The notes: a model not told the origin generated them from the sequence alone. A stretch of 64,000 nucleotides of DNA from Chamaecyparis obtusa (GCA_027943335.1 BSBK01006750.1:434001-498000); one strand, 5' to 3'; shown: positions 9,950 to 19,837, numbered from the stretch's first letter. Program-made: numbers and translations.

Positions 9950-12232
9950 TTATGTAAAGCGAGTGAGGTTGGAAGATAGGAGGAATAGGCAAATGAGGAA
10001 AAATGATAGAAGGTAGAAGGATAATGAATGGAAGGATTGTGAAAGGGTAGGTGGAAAGGAAGGCAAGATCAACGTCAACACATACCTTGAAGGGTGGTGA
10101 GAGGATGGAGGAATCATGAATGAAGGAATACGTGAAGGAATATGGTGAATGGATAGTAAAGGTTGTGGTTTAGGCACATGAAATGGAAGATTGTTTTTGG
10201 AAGAAGATGAAGTGGAAGCCTTTGGAAGCTTGAATTTCAACTTCACTTTTTGTTCAACACCAGAATCTTTTAAGAGAGACTTTGGAATCCATATAGCTGT
10301 AGGATTTTCATTTCTTTTTGGTAATTTGGAGAGAATATCTTTAATGATGGATTTTGGAACCCATTCTTGTCTTGTAGTTTTTTTCTTAGATATCTCTTTT
10401 GACTTGATGCCTCCATTTCGCTTAAAGGAAACATGGTGATCTTCTTTTTTTGATAGATTCTTGTATTGCTTATTTTTATTGTATTGAACATTCAAGTTAC
10501 TTCCAAAAGACTTGGGACTTGTGGAAGAAGAAGGAGGATATGACTGGTTTAGATGGATGGGTGGATGAAAAGGATTCAAGGGTATGAATCTATGTTGATC
10601 TTGAGGGAAGATAGGAGATGGAGGGATGTAAGGACCCAAGATAGATTGCGAATTAGGAGAGTTAGGAGGGGAAAGTGAAGGGACATAAGGACCCAATATG
10701 GATGGCAGATGTGAAGTCCTTAGTAGTGGTGGAGGAGGGCCAAGGATGGATGTGGAAAATGCAAAAGGATAATCAATAAGTTCATCAACATCTATATGAC
10801 AGCCAAGGACATCAGCATCTTTAGAGTGAGCATTAGGATTTTCAATAGGATCATGAACATCTTGAATAGGAGCACCTTCTTTGATAGGATTGTTCAAAGC
10901 TTGCAAAGACTTACGAAGAGTAGAAAGTGGAAGTGAATATGGAGTGGTAGAATAAGAAGATGGAATACTTTGATCTTGACAAGGATCTTTGGATAGCATA
11001 AACTCATAATTTTTCTCTTGATTTTCAATAGGCTTAACATTGGAAGTGACAACACCATTTTTACCAACCTTAATGGAAGTATCATCTTTGGAAATTGGAA
11101 GTGGGGTAAGGTTATTTTGATTGTCAATAAGCTCAACAGTGTAAGTAGTAGCATGATCTTTCTTAGGAGAAGGCTTTAGACATGGTGGAATGAATGGGAA
11201 AGGGGATGCAGGATTAAAAGAACCATGAAACGGATAAGAGACATCATGAAAAGGATTGGATAACATGGAGGGTTCTTGATCTTGATCTTTCTTTATGTTC
11301 TTTTCTTTATCATTTGTAGAGTCCTCTTGACATGGAGCCACTTCTAAGGACAAGGAAGCATGTTGGGATTGTATGGAAAATTGTTGTAGAGATGGTGAAG
11401 GACTAGCTGAAGTAGGTATTGTAGCATATGAAGACTTAGGCTCTTTAGGTTTAGCATTATTGAAAGTATTTGCAGCCAAGTGAAGGTTAGCTTGAGTTTC
11501 TTTAAGAGGTAGCCCTGGAGGATAACTATAGGGAACTGCATAAAAAGTATCAGGGCTTGTGTCAGATGAAGGTTCTGTGAAAGATTTGAAAGACTCAAAA
11601 GCTTTAGGAAATGTACGGGTATTGGAGGAAGTAGGGGATGGAAGGGAACCATCACAAGACAAAGGTCCAACATTAACATGATCTTGCTTGAGAGTGTAAT
11701 TTTTATTTTTAGCCTGAGAGTTCTTAGAGGGGAGATCCTTATAGTATTGATGTTTCAAGCTAGCACGATGCATTTTATAGTCCTCAGTAGTAGTAGATGG
11801 ATCATAATCAAGGTATTGTCCACAAAAGCCATCAAAGTCTCTTTCAAAATCAGAATCATATGGATCACCATCACGATCTATCCAATGTGACGGCCCATTT
11901 GTAGTAAGCAGGAATGAATGACGAGGAGGATTCTTAGGAACAGAAGTGTCATAGGTATCATTACATTGTCTATCATCATAGTCATCATAGTCTCCAAAGC
12001 TGGATGTGTCACTCTCCATGGAAGAGGTATCATATTGCTCAAATTTTGTTTGGGGGCATGGTGACATGTACAAGTCTTTATCGAATGGAAAAGGGCAAAG
12101 GGCCTCCATGGAGAACTCTTTAGATGGCTTCTCTTTCTTAAGATTGTCAAGCTAGACTTGCATAGCATGCAGTTGTTTCCTCATAGCGGCGATCAAAATT
12201 TCCTCCTCATGTGTACTGATTCTTTGAGACAT
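9950..12232 (-). CDS. Long ORF1 of the three-LTR gypsy, Ser/Pro-rich, unknown function
   Basis: From the ATG at 12109 the frame is open for 719 codons. The same frame extends upstream to an ATG at 12232, interrupted by one TAG that looks like a mutated CAG. The N-terminus is charged and helical, followed by an acidic Asp/Tyr/Ser region (for example DYDDYDDRQ), a long low-complexity Ser/Pro region with repeated SILGPY-type units around residues 450-510, a Lys-rich basic section, and a hydrophobic C-terminal stretch (SLSFYLLSFFLICLFLLSS) that could span a membrane or be a chance tail. No zinc knuckle, protease or RT motif is present. Tat-lineage gypsy elements can carry an extra ORF; this may be one, or a diverged gag. 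Its length is striking in an element whose pol is deleted. Confidence 0.6.
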
Positions 12233-12876
12233 GTGTACCAATTCTCAATAACTACTGCTCTATTTCTTGACATAGTGATATGTATGATAGATTTTGGAAT
12301 TAGGCTGAAAAAGCTGGTATCTGGCAATTCTGACAATCTTCTGACAACTCTCTTAAATTTTCCCAAATGACACTCTGCAAACTTGTACGATAGTGGGTAT
12401 GCTCTGAAATGATAGTTGCTAAACTCGTATGACAGTTGGGTAGAAATGAAATGACAGTTGCTAAGCTCGTACGACAGTTGCTAATAGGATTTTGACTTTT
12501 TGAATTTGCTGGCATGAAAACTCATACGACACTGGGTACTCAATCATACGACAGATGGGGAGGCTTGAAACGACATTTGAAAACTCATACGACAGTTGAA
12601 ATGCTCATACGACAGTTGCAGGCAAGATAGGTTTTGTTCAATTTTCTGGCATGAAAGCTCGTACAACACTGGGTATTCCACCATACGATAGATGGGTAGT
12701 ACTGAAATGACACTTGACAAAACTCATACGACTTTTTACTTCTTGAAATGACTTTTGACTCCAGAAAAGATTTTATGCCAATTTTTGCAAAATTTAAGGT
12801 TTTCAGTTTTGGATTGTTTGCAAATTGTACTGTCCAAATTTTGAAGGTTATACCAGATTTGATCATTTTTAATAGC
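12233..12876 (-). other. Element leader with degenerate repeat, inner part
   Basis: The untranslated leader between the primer site and ORF1 is split by the chromovirus at 12882. This inner part contains roughly ten degenerate copies of a motif like CTCGTACGACAGTTG between 12372 and 12745, spaced about 20-45 bp. In one frame the repeat reads as a recurring RTSLATVI-type peptide, but stops interrupt it. Confidence 0.55.
12372..12745 (+). repeat. Degenerate TCGTACGA-centred repeat block, part 1
   Basis: Copies such as CTCGTACGACAGTTG, CTCATACGACAGTTG and ATCATACGACAGATGGG recur with variable spacing. The core TCGTACGA is a perfect palindrome in some copies and decays to TCATACGA or TCGTATGA in others. 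The matching block on the other side of the chromovirus lies at 20828-21055. Confidence 0.65.
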
Positions 12877-12881
12877 CAAGT

Positions 12882-13738
12882 TGATGAAGGGTGCTCCCCT
12901 TAATACCACAAACACCTAACAGAAATAGAGAAACAACAACAATATGCAAGAACAGAAAATTGGCTTCTTATTATCTCCACAAATGTGGAATTACAAACTT
13001 TCAGAATTACAATATGCAAAGCCACATGGGCATTCCCTTACAATATTCTATAGGACAAAGCCTCAAACTATTACCCAGATCTACTACCCAGAACTATTCT
13101 GAACTGCCTAAGACAATAATACAGCCTTCCTTATATAGGCAATTATCCACCGCCTGGGAAGGTTCCAGAATTTTAGCCAATAAGGCCGACCAAACTTAGA
13201 ATTATTTTATTTTACATTTTATTACATCATAGTCGGCTCAAGATAACCTTTGAAACCCGAACAGAAATTTTGAAGAAAATTATTTTTTGCCATTTCAGGT
13301 GGCCCAACTTCCGAAGACCATAAGTCATCACCAATTGACCCGCTCGGCCACTATAACCCCATTTTGGAAATGCCACGAAGCGCTCTACAGGCTTGACTTG
13401 CGCAAGTGCCCGTCACCCAAATTTTCAACCTCATCCGGGGCCTCTAAAGCCTTCAAAACTGAGTTCAAAGTTTCTGTACCCTGCTGCCAATACCGAAAAT
13501 CTTCAATATCTTCCAATATACACTTGATCTGGAAATGAAACTTTACTGGCAGACTTATATGACCAAAGTGAACCTCCAAGAAAGAAATCAGATCATTCTG
13601 AGCACATACGAAAATTACCAAAAATAGTAACTTTCCATAAATAGCAGCTCTGCACAAAATAGCCCTTATTGAATATAAAAATAGAAATATTTTTGGGTGA
13701 TGCAAGATTGCTCTTACACCCAGGATGCTCCTGCATCA
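12882..13738 (-). repeat. 3' LTR of the chromovirus
   Basis: Minus-strand sequence runs from TGATGCAGGAGCATCC to CACCCTTCATCA. It is nearly identical to the copy at 18375-19231. A minus-strand TATATAAGG lies near 13131-13139. Confidence 0.93.
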
Positions 13739-13776
13739 GACACTCAGGGTAATTTGAGAAGTGACCCTGTCACGAC

Positions 13777-14241
13777 TCAGGTGTGCAGAGGAAAACCAAG
13801 ACGGTTAACCTCCTCCTTTGTTAGCCATGATGAATCTTCAACAGGTCGTCCTTTCCATTTGACCAAATATTCTTCATATGTCCTATTCCTTGTGCTTCTG
13901 CCAACACGACTGTCTAGTATGTCTTCAATCTCCTTGATATCTGAACTAGTTGCTGGAATACTCCACTGTGCTGCTGTGATCTCATCTTCAACACCTCCTT
14001 CATGATACTCTGTCAGATCTGAAATGTTAAACATTGGTGAAATATTTAGCTCAGTAGGCAATTCTACCTCATATGCATTTCCTGAATCATGTTTCTTCAG
14101 TATCCTGCATGGCCCAAACTTCTTCATTTTCAGCTTGTTATATGTACCAACTAGAAACCGCTCCTTCCGCAAATGAACCATGACTTCATCACCAACCTGA
14201 AATTCCTTATACCTCCTTTTCTCATCTGCCTTAGCCTTATA
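13777..14241 (-). CDS. pol: Integrase C-terminus and chromodomain
   Basis: After the third TAG the frame continues with VGDEVMVHLRKERF and the GPCRILKK segment, then a chromodomain with DILDSRVGRSTRN and the aromatic, charged YLVKWKGRPVEDSSW motif, ending PLHT and a stop. In chromoviruses this domain is thought to guide integration to particular chromatin. Only 38 bases separate the stop from the 3' LTR. Confidence 0.9.
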   Translation of the reverse strand, partial: YKAKADEKRRYKEFQVGDEVMVHLRKERFLVGTYNKLKMKKFGPCRILKKHDSGNAYEVELPTELNISPMFNISDLTEYHEGGVEDEITAAQWSIPATSSDIKEIEDILDSRVGRSTRNRTYEEYLVKWKGRPVEDSSWLTKEEVNRLGFPLHT

Positions 14242-14793
14242 CTATGCGTTCATCTTGGTAATATGCTTCCTCACCTCTTCATGGATGTTCTTCAAGTGTT
14301 CTGCAAAATCCTCAGCTTCAGCACTACTTATTTCTCCTTTATCTATCTTCCTCAATTCAGATGCATTTCTTGGACTACTGCCATATATAATCTGGAATGG
14401 TGATTTACCAGTGCTCCTGTTGACAGAATTATTATATGCAAATTCTGCCTGTGGTAAAATCAAATCCCATCCTGTTGGCTTATCCCCAACCAAACATCTC
14501 AGCAGATTTCCCAAACTCCTATTCACCACCTCTGTCTGTCCATCAGTCTGTGGGTGATGTGATGAACTGAACTTCAAATCTGTCTTCAACTTCTTCCACA
14601 ATGTTCGCCAGAAATATCCAACAAATTTAGTGTCCCGATCTGAAACTATGGTCTTTGGCAAACCATGAAGTCTCACTACTTCTCTGAAAAACAATTCTGC
14701 TACATGAACAGCATCATTAGTCTTCTTGCAGGGAATGAAATGTGCCATCTTCGAAAATCTGTCAACCACTACAAAAATTGAATCGTGTCCCCG
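14242..14793 (-). CDS. pol: Integrase catalytic core of the chromovirus
   Basis: This piece of the same frame holds [14 protein letters not shown], the second catalytic Asp in TIVSDRDTKF and the catalytic Glu in DGQTEVVNRS, then the conserved WDLILPQAEFAYN block. It lies between the second and third TAG codons. With the first Asp in the preceding segment, the full D-D-E set is present in the sequence but split by a stop. Confidence 0.9.
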   Translation of the reverse strand, partial: RGHDSIFVVVDRFSKMAHFIPCKKTNDAVHVAELFFREVVRLHGLPKTIVSDRDTKFVGYFWRTLWKKLKTDLKFSSSHHPQTDGQTEVVNRSLGNLLRCLVGDKPTGWDLILPQAEFAYNNSVNRSTGKSPFQIIYGSSPRNASELRKIDKGEISSAEAEDFAEHLKNIHEEVRKHITKMNA

Positions 14794-16974
14794 CTATGTC
14801 CTCGGTAAACCAAGAACAAAGTCCATGCTGATATCCTCCCAAGGCTTCTCTGGTACAGGTAATGGCTGATACAACCCTGTATTCTGCTTCACTTCTTTCA
14901 CCATCTGACATACTCTGCAACTCTGTACAAACTTCTTCACATCTTGCTGCAACTGTGGCCAATAATAATTCTCACTAACCAAACCAAGGGTTTTATCACG
15001 ACCAAAATGTCCAGCCAATCCTCCGCTATGCTTCTCCTTGATGAGATTCTCCCTCATAGAACTTCGTGGAATGCACAACTGACTCCTTCTGAATAGCATA
15101 TCATCCTGGATGATGAAATCCAACCATTTTGTCCTGTCTAGAGTAACAGGTTCTGTACAAGCTTTCCAAGCTTTACCAAAATCAGGATCCTCTGGATACA
15201 AATTCTTGAGTTCCTTGAACCCAACCACTTCAATCTGCATTTCTGTCAGCAATAGTTGCCTTCTGCTAAGAGCATCTGCAACCCTATTAGACTTTCCACT
15301 CCTGTGTTTCAAAACAAATGTATAACTCTGCAAAAACTCAACCCATTTCAAATGCCTCTGATTCAACTTTCCTTGACTATTCAAATATTGCAAAGCTTGA
15401 TGATCAGTATACAAAACAAACTCCTTAGGAAGCAGATAATGTCTCCACTTCTTTAATGCCTGAACTATAGCATAAAATTTCTGATCATAAACAGAATATT
15501 TCCTCTTGGCATCATTTAACTTCTCACTGAAATAAGTAACAGGTTTACCTTCTTGGCTCATAACAGCTCCTATTGCAGTACCACTAGCATCACAATCTAC
15601 TTGAAACACCTTATTAAAATCTGGAAGTGCTAAAACAGATTGTTCTGTAACTTTTTGTTTCAATAATTGAAAACTCTTTTCTACCCCATTAGTCCACTTA
15701 AACTCTTTTCTATCCCCTCTCATTGTTTCAGTCAAGGGTCCACAAATACTGCTAACATTTCTGATAAACTTTCTATAAAAGCTAGCTAGACCATGAAAAG
15801 ATCTTACCTCAGTAGCACTCCTTGGCGTAGGCCATTCAAGGATAGCCTGTACCTTCTCTGGGTCCATTTTCAGACCTTCTCCTGAAACTAAAAACCCCAA
15901 ATACACCAACTCTTTCTTCACAAAACTGCACTTCTTCAAATTAATCAGCAATTTTTCTTCTCTCAACTTCTCAAATACCATACGAATATGCATCATATGC
16001 TCATCCAATGTCTTACTAAAGATCAAAATATCATCTAGGTAAACAATGACAAACTTACCCAGAAATTTTTTCAGAACCTCGTTCATGAGCCGCATGAAAG
16101 TGCTCGGTGCATTGGTTAGCCCAAAAGGCATGACTAACCACTCATACAGTCCTTCCTTTGTCTTGAAAGCAGTCTTCCATTCATCTCCTTTTCTGATCCG
16201 AATCTGATGATATCCACTCTTCAGATCTATCTTTGAGAAATACACAGCTCCACTCAAACAGTCCATAATATCATCCATTCGTGGCAATGGAAACCTGTAC
16301 TTGATTGTGATCTTGTTTATTGCTCTGGAATTTGTACACATCCTCCATTCTCCATTCTTCTTTGGTGCTAATACCGCTGGTACAGCACAGGGACTCAGAC
16401 TCTCACGGATCAATCCTTTCTGTAATAGTTCATGTACTTGTCTGTTCAACTCCTCACTTTCTGCAGGTGTCATTCTGTGTGCTGCCTTATTCGGAAAACT
16501 CGCTCCTGGGATCAAGTCCATCTGATGACTGATCTTCCTGACTGGTGGTAATCCATCAGGCACGTTGTCAGATACAATATCCTGAAACTCATTCAACAAA
16601 TCTGCAACTTCTACAGGAACATCTTCTACTTCCTCTTTACCAGCTTTTGGAACTAAAGCAAAACATACATGCTCATGCCTCATACCATCTAGGAAATTTC
16701 TTCCATCAAAAAAAGTTATCCTTGCATTACCACATACCTTTTCTTCAGTCTCCTTCAATGGTTTTAGCTTATGTCGCACTCCATCCTTTGTCAGGGAATA
16801 GGTATTCGCACGACCATCATGTACAGCACATCTGTCAAACTGCCATGGTCTACCCAACAACATATGACATGCATCCATAGATATAATATCACACAATACC
16901 TCATCTTGGTATCCGCCAATCTTGAACTTCACTAGGCATTGTTCATTGACCATGACCTTGTGGTCATCCTGTAC
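14794..16974 (-). CDS. pol: Chromovirus protease end, reverse transcriptase, RNase H, integrase N-terminus
   Basis: After the in-frame TAG the frame stays open for more than 700 codons. It shows the second half of the protease (CHMLLGRPWQFD), the RT palm with FPLPRMDDIMDCL and the catalytic YLDD near 16035, the RNase H with TDHQALQYL and the HRSGKSNRVADALSRR end, and the integrase HHCC region (HSGGLAGHFG to CRVCQ) followed by the first catalytic Asp in SMDFVLGLP. It ends at a second TAG. Catalytic residues look intact. These enzymes copy element RNA into DNA and begin integration. Confidence 0.93.
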   Translation of the reverse strand, partial: VQDDHKVMVNEQCLVKFKIGGYQDEVLCDIISMDACHMLLGRPWQFDRCAVHDGRANTYSLTKDGVRHKLKPLKETEEKVCGNARITFFDGRNFLDGMRHEHVCFALVPKAGKEEVEDVPVEVADLLNEFQDIVSDNVPDGLPPVRKISHQMDLIPGASFPNKAAHRMTPAESEELNRQVHELLQKGLIRESLSPCAVPAVLAPKKNGEWRMCTNSRAINKITIKYRFPLPRMDDIMDCLSGAVYFSKIDLKSGYHQIRIRKGDEWKTAFKTKEGLYEWLVMPFGLTNAPSTFMRLMNEVLKKFLGKFVIVYLDDILIFSKTLDEHMMHIRMVFEKLREEKLLINLKKCSFVKKELVYLGFLVSGEGLKMDPEKVQAILEWPTPRSATEVRSFHGLASFYRKFIRNVSSICGPLTETMRGDRKEFKWTNGVEKSFQLLKQKVTEQSVLALPDFNKVFQVDCDASGTAIGAVMSQEGKPVTYFSEKLNDAKRKYSVYDQKFYAIVQALKKWRHYLLPKEFVLYTDHQALQYLNSQGKLNQRHLKWVEFLQSYTFVLKHRSGKSNRVADALSRRQLLLTEMQIEVVGFKELKNLYPEDPDFGKAWKACTEPVTLDRTKWLDFIIQDDMLFRRSQLCIPRSSMRENLIKEKHSGGLAGHFGRDKTLGLVSENYYWPQLQQDVKKFVQSCRVCQMVKEVKQNTGLYQPLPVPEKPWEDISMDFVLGLPRT

Positions 16975-18303
16975 CTAGGCAATCCGATATGGACGTGGGT
17001 GTTTCTGTCTCTTGAGCTTCAACTTTGTCACCATCTCTTCTGACACCAAATTGTCAGTGCTTCCACTATCAATAATCACATCACAACATTTACCTTCACA
17101 CTTGCACCTGGTGCGAAACAGGCTCCTCCTTTGCTCAGGTTCATTCTCACCACTCAACAGGACTCTTCTGTTAATCAACGTTTCTCCTCTTTCAGCATCT
17201 TCAGAATTTGATGATCTGGCATCTTCATCTACATGTGCAACTCTGGCCTGGCCTTCATTTCTCCTGTCTGTTCTGCCTTGGCGCTGAGGACATTCAAATG
17301 CCCTATGACCTTCTTCTCCACAGTGAAAACATGTTCCACGAAAGCCACCTCTTCCAGATCCTTGTCCTCTTCCTCTTCCTCTTTGATCTCTATTATTCTG
17401 ATCCTGGAAGCGATTGGAATTATTTCCTCGCTGATTCTGACTGCTACTGGCCTCATCCTTCTTTTTTGGATCTTCATTTCGGCCACCATATGATCGTCCA
17501 CCGTGACCTCTTCCGTTTTGTCTGCTCTCAAACTTCTTGTTCAGCTTTTCCTCTACTTTTAGGGCAAACTGGTATGCCTCTTCAATACTGTTCATTCGAA
17601 CCAGATTCAGCTCCTCCTGGATGCTTGGCCTTAACCCATTAAGGTATTGGGCAACTTTCTCCTTATCAGCTTCTACATGGCCTGTTCTGATGAGAAGTCG
17701 ATAGAACTCCTCTGTATACTCTTGAACAGATCTTCCTGCTTGCTTCAAACTCTGCATTTTCTTTAGTAGGTCAAGCTCATAATCAACAGGAATGAACTGT
17801 CGCTTCAATTTATCCACCATCCGATCCCATCTCGTGATTTTATCTTTCCCCCTTCTGTTTCGCTCCAATTGAATTTCTTGCCACCAGATCTTCGCATGAC
17901 CTTTCAATCTGGCCTTCACAAATTTGACCCTATCAGGATCTTCAACATCTTCATACTCAAAATATTCTTCGCATTCATTGATCCAGTCGATCAATTCCTC
18001 TGGGTTAAGATTTCTAGAAAATGTAGGAACCTCAATCTTAGGTCTTTTCCCAATCTTGGAAATCGCCCGAAAAAGTCTTTCTTCCTCCTGGTTCACAATT
18101 TCAACTTCTCCTTCTTGATATTCTTCTTCGGCTTCATCCTCACTTTCGTCTCTGACATTAAGATTCATTCCTCTACGAATCTCTTCTTGCAATGCTCGCA
18201 CTTGTCTCTGCAACTCTCTAACCTCAGGTGTCACAACACCAGGTCTTCCGCCACGTTCTCTTCGTGGAGGCATTTTCGCGATGCGCGTTGAAACCCTAAC
18301 CAC
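16975..18303 (-). CDS. gag: Gag with zinc knuckle and start of protease
   Basis: This 442-residue ORF has an N-terminal basic and coiled-coil part (residues 20-50), an acidic segment, the retrotransposon gag core (residues 90-260, with WINECEEYFEYED and KARLKGHAKIWWQEI), an Arg/Gly-rich linker, and a CCHC knuckle CFHCGEEGHRAFEC at about residue 325. The aspartic protease begins near residue 412 with DSGSTDNLVS. The ORF ends at a TAG within the protease region; the frame continues past it. Gag forms the virus-like particle and packages element RNA, acting in the cytoplasm. Confidence 0.9.
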   Translation of the reverse strand: MVRVSTRIAKMPPRRERGGRPGVVTPEVRELQRQVRALQEEIRRGMNLNVRDESEDEAEEEYQEGEVEIVNQEEERLFRAISKIGKRPKIEVPTFSRNLNPEELIDWINECEEYFEYEDVEDPDRVKFVKARLKGHAKIWWQEIQLERNRRGKDKITRWDRMVDKLKRQFIPVDYELDLLKKMQSLKQAGRSVQEYTEEFYRLLIRTGHVEADKEKVAQYLNGLRPSIQEELNLVRMNSIEEAYQFALKVEEKLNKKFESRQNGRGHGGRSYGGRNEDPKKKDEASSSQNQRGNNSNRFQDQNNRDQRGRGRGQGSGRGGFRGTCFHCGEEGHRAFECPQRQGRTDRRNEGQARVAHVDEDARSSNSEDAERGETLINRRVLLSGENEPEQRRSLFRTRCKCEGKCCDVIIDSGSTDNLVSEEMVTKLKLKRQKHPRPYRIA

Positions 18304-18360
18304 GGTCCTGGTGCAAACTGCCTCACAGTCGGTGATCTATTTACACACTCAAGAACCCCT

Positions 18361-18372
18361 GCTCTGATACCA
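18361..18372 (-). other. Primer binding site of the chromovirus (tRNA-iMet type)
   Basis: The minus strand reads TGGTATCAGAGC two bases inside the 5' LTR, an exact match to the complement of the initiator-methionine tRNA 3' end. Confidence 0.9.
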
Positions 18373-18374
18373 CT

Positions 18375-19231
18375 TGATGAAGGGTGCTCCCCTTAATACC
18401 ACAAACACCTAACAGAAATAGAGAAACAACAACAATATGCAAGAACAGAAAATTGGCTTCTTATTATCTCCACAAATGTGGAATTACAAACTTTCAGAAT
18501 TACAATATGCAAAGCCACATGGGCATTCCCTTACAATATTCTATAGGACAAAGCCTCAAACTATTACCCAGATCTACTACCCAGAACTATTCTGAACTGC
18601 CTAAGACAATAATACAGCCTTCCTTATATAGGCAATTATCCACCGCCTGGGAAGGTTCCAGAATTTTAGCCAATAAGGCCGACCAAACTTAGAATTATTT
18701 TATTTTACATTTTATTACATCATAGTCGGCTCAAGATAACCTTTGAAACCCGAACAGAAATTTTGAAGAAAATTATTTTTCGCCATTTCAGGTGGCCCAA
18801 CTTCCGAAGACCATAAGTCATCACCAATTGACCTGCTCGGCCACTATAACCCCATTTCGGAAATGCCACGAAGCGCTCTACAGGTTTGACCTGTGCAAGC
18901 GCCCGTCACCCAAATTTTTGACCTCATCCGAGGCCTCTAAAGCCTTCAAAACTGAGTTCAAAGTTTCTGTACCCTGCTGCCAATACCGAAAATCTTCAAT
19001 ATCTTCCAATATACACTTGATCTGGAAATGAAACTTTACTGGCAGACTTATATGACCAAAGTGAACCTCCAAGAAAGAAATCAGATCATTCTGAGCACAT
19101 ACGAAAATTACCAAAAATAGTAACTTTCCATAAATAGTAGCTCTGCACAAAATAGCCCTTATTGAATATAAAAATAGAAATATTTTTGGGTGATGCAAGA
19201 TTGCTCTTACACCCAGGATGCTCCTGCATCA
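18375..19231 (-). repeat. 5' LTR of the chromovirus
   Basis: Same sequence and ends as the copy at 12882-13738. As the upstream LTR on the minus strand it should contain the active promoter. The outer end is followed by the target duplication CAAGT. Confidence 0.93.
18621..18632 (-). promoter_or_regulatory. Probable TATA box in the chromovirus 5' LTR
   Basis: The minus strand reads CCTATATAAGGA, a good plant TATA element, with about 245 bases of LTR remaining downstream. That position fits a U3/R boundary near 18590. The same motif is kept in both LTRs and, as TATATAAA, in the related element (46521-46528). Confidence 0.6.
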
Positions 19232-19837
19232 CAAGTAGATAAACAAGCACGCAGAATAGCAAGCAAGTGATTCCAAGCACGTCTGAAAATAATGAACAAG
19301 GGCAAAAGCAACCTTGCGCATGAACAATCAAGTGACCAAATTGTGCTAATCCCTGAGAGTACTAATTGTGTATGTTCTAAAAAGTTTTACAATAATACAC
19401 ATATACCTGAGAATGAAAAATTGGCCTCTCTAGGGTTTTTAGTAATGGCTTGACTCTGCAACTTTTATGATTCAAAGGGGTGAACTCCAATCCCGGCGCA
19501 CCAAGGTTTTGACACAGTCCAAGAACTTAATCTTCAAGAGCTGCTAGGGAGATCTGACAACCCAACAATGAACCATACCCATGGAGATTTCTTCCACAAG
19601 GACATTTATATAGCAGCTGTCACTACCATGTCTGAAATGGCTATGACCGCTTGAGGTTCCGTCAACGTAGTTTTCCCTGTAAAGGGATTGTCCGATATGG
19701 TTAACCCTCTCTAAAGGTGACTCACAGATTTATACCACAAGGGGACTTGGCTCTAGATTCAAGGTTTTGACGCCTCTTCACTTTTAACCCAAACAAAGCA
19801 AGTAGATGAATCCGACACGCTAAGACAAAGTTTGTTT

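Larger units (their letters stand above)
13777..18303 (-). pseudogene. gag-pol: Chromovirus gag-pol polyprotein, one frame with three UAG stops
   Basis: A single minus-strand frame of about 1509 codons starts at the ATG at 18303 and ends at a UGA at the chromodomain end. It is interrupted only by three TAG codons (16975-16977, near 14791-14793 and near 14239-14241), with no frameshift. Gag, protease, RT, RNase H, integrase and chromodomain follow in order. Each TAG corresponds to Trp or Gln when compared with context or with the related copy at 45915-52210. The pieces are described separately. As it stands the element would make only gag unless the stops are read through. Confidence 0.9.
12882..19231 (-). 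mobile_element. Chromodomain Ty3/gypsy element (chromovirus), nearly intact
   Basis: Two LTRs of 857 bp (12882-13738 and 18375-19231) enclose a gag-pol reading frame on the minus strand. The five-base duplication CAAGT flanks the element (12877-12881 and 19232-19236), so it inserted into the leader of the surrounding gypsy. The LTR copies differ, by eye, at roughly a dozen positions, so the insertion is recent compared with its neighbours. The primer site is of the tRNA-iMet type. Domain order is gag, protease, RT, RNase H, integrase and C-terminal chromodomain. Related copies are at 45915-52210 and 2453-3635. I do not assign it to a named chromovirus clade. Confidence 0.93.

Noticed and set aside
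10191..12370. Several short plus- and minus-strand frames overlapping the long ORF1.
   Set aside because: They are in other frames of a low-complexity Ser/Pro-rich coding region and carry no motif of their own.
12300..12515. Short minus-strand frame with repeated RTSLATVI-type peptide.
   Set aside because: The peptide repeat is a by-product of the TCGTACGA nucleotide repeat; the frame is short and the neighbouring units contain stops.
12372..12745. CRISPR-like array in the gypsy leader.
   Set aside because: Units and spacers are irregular and degenerate, the setting is a plant retroelement, and there are no associated genes.
16301..16880. Plus-strand frames of 70-111 codons within the chromovirus RT.
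   Set aside because: Antisense shadows of the intact minus-strand protease and RT coding.
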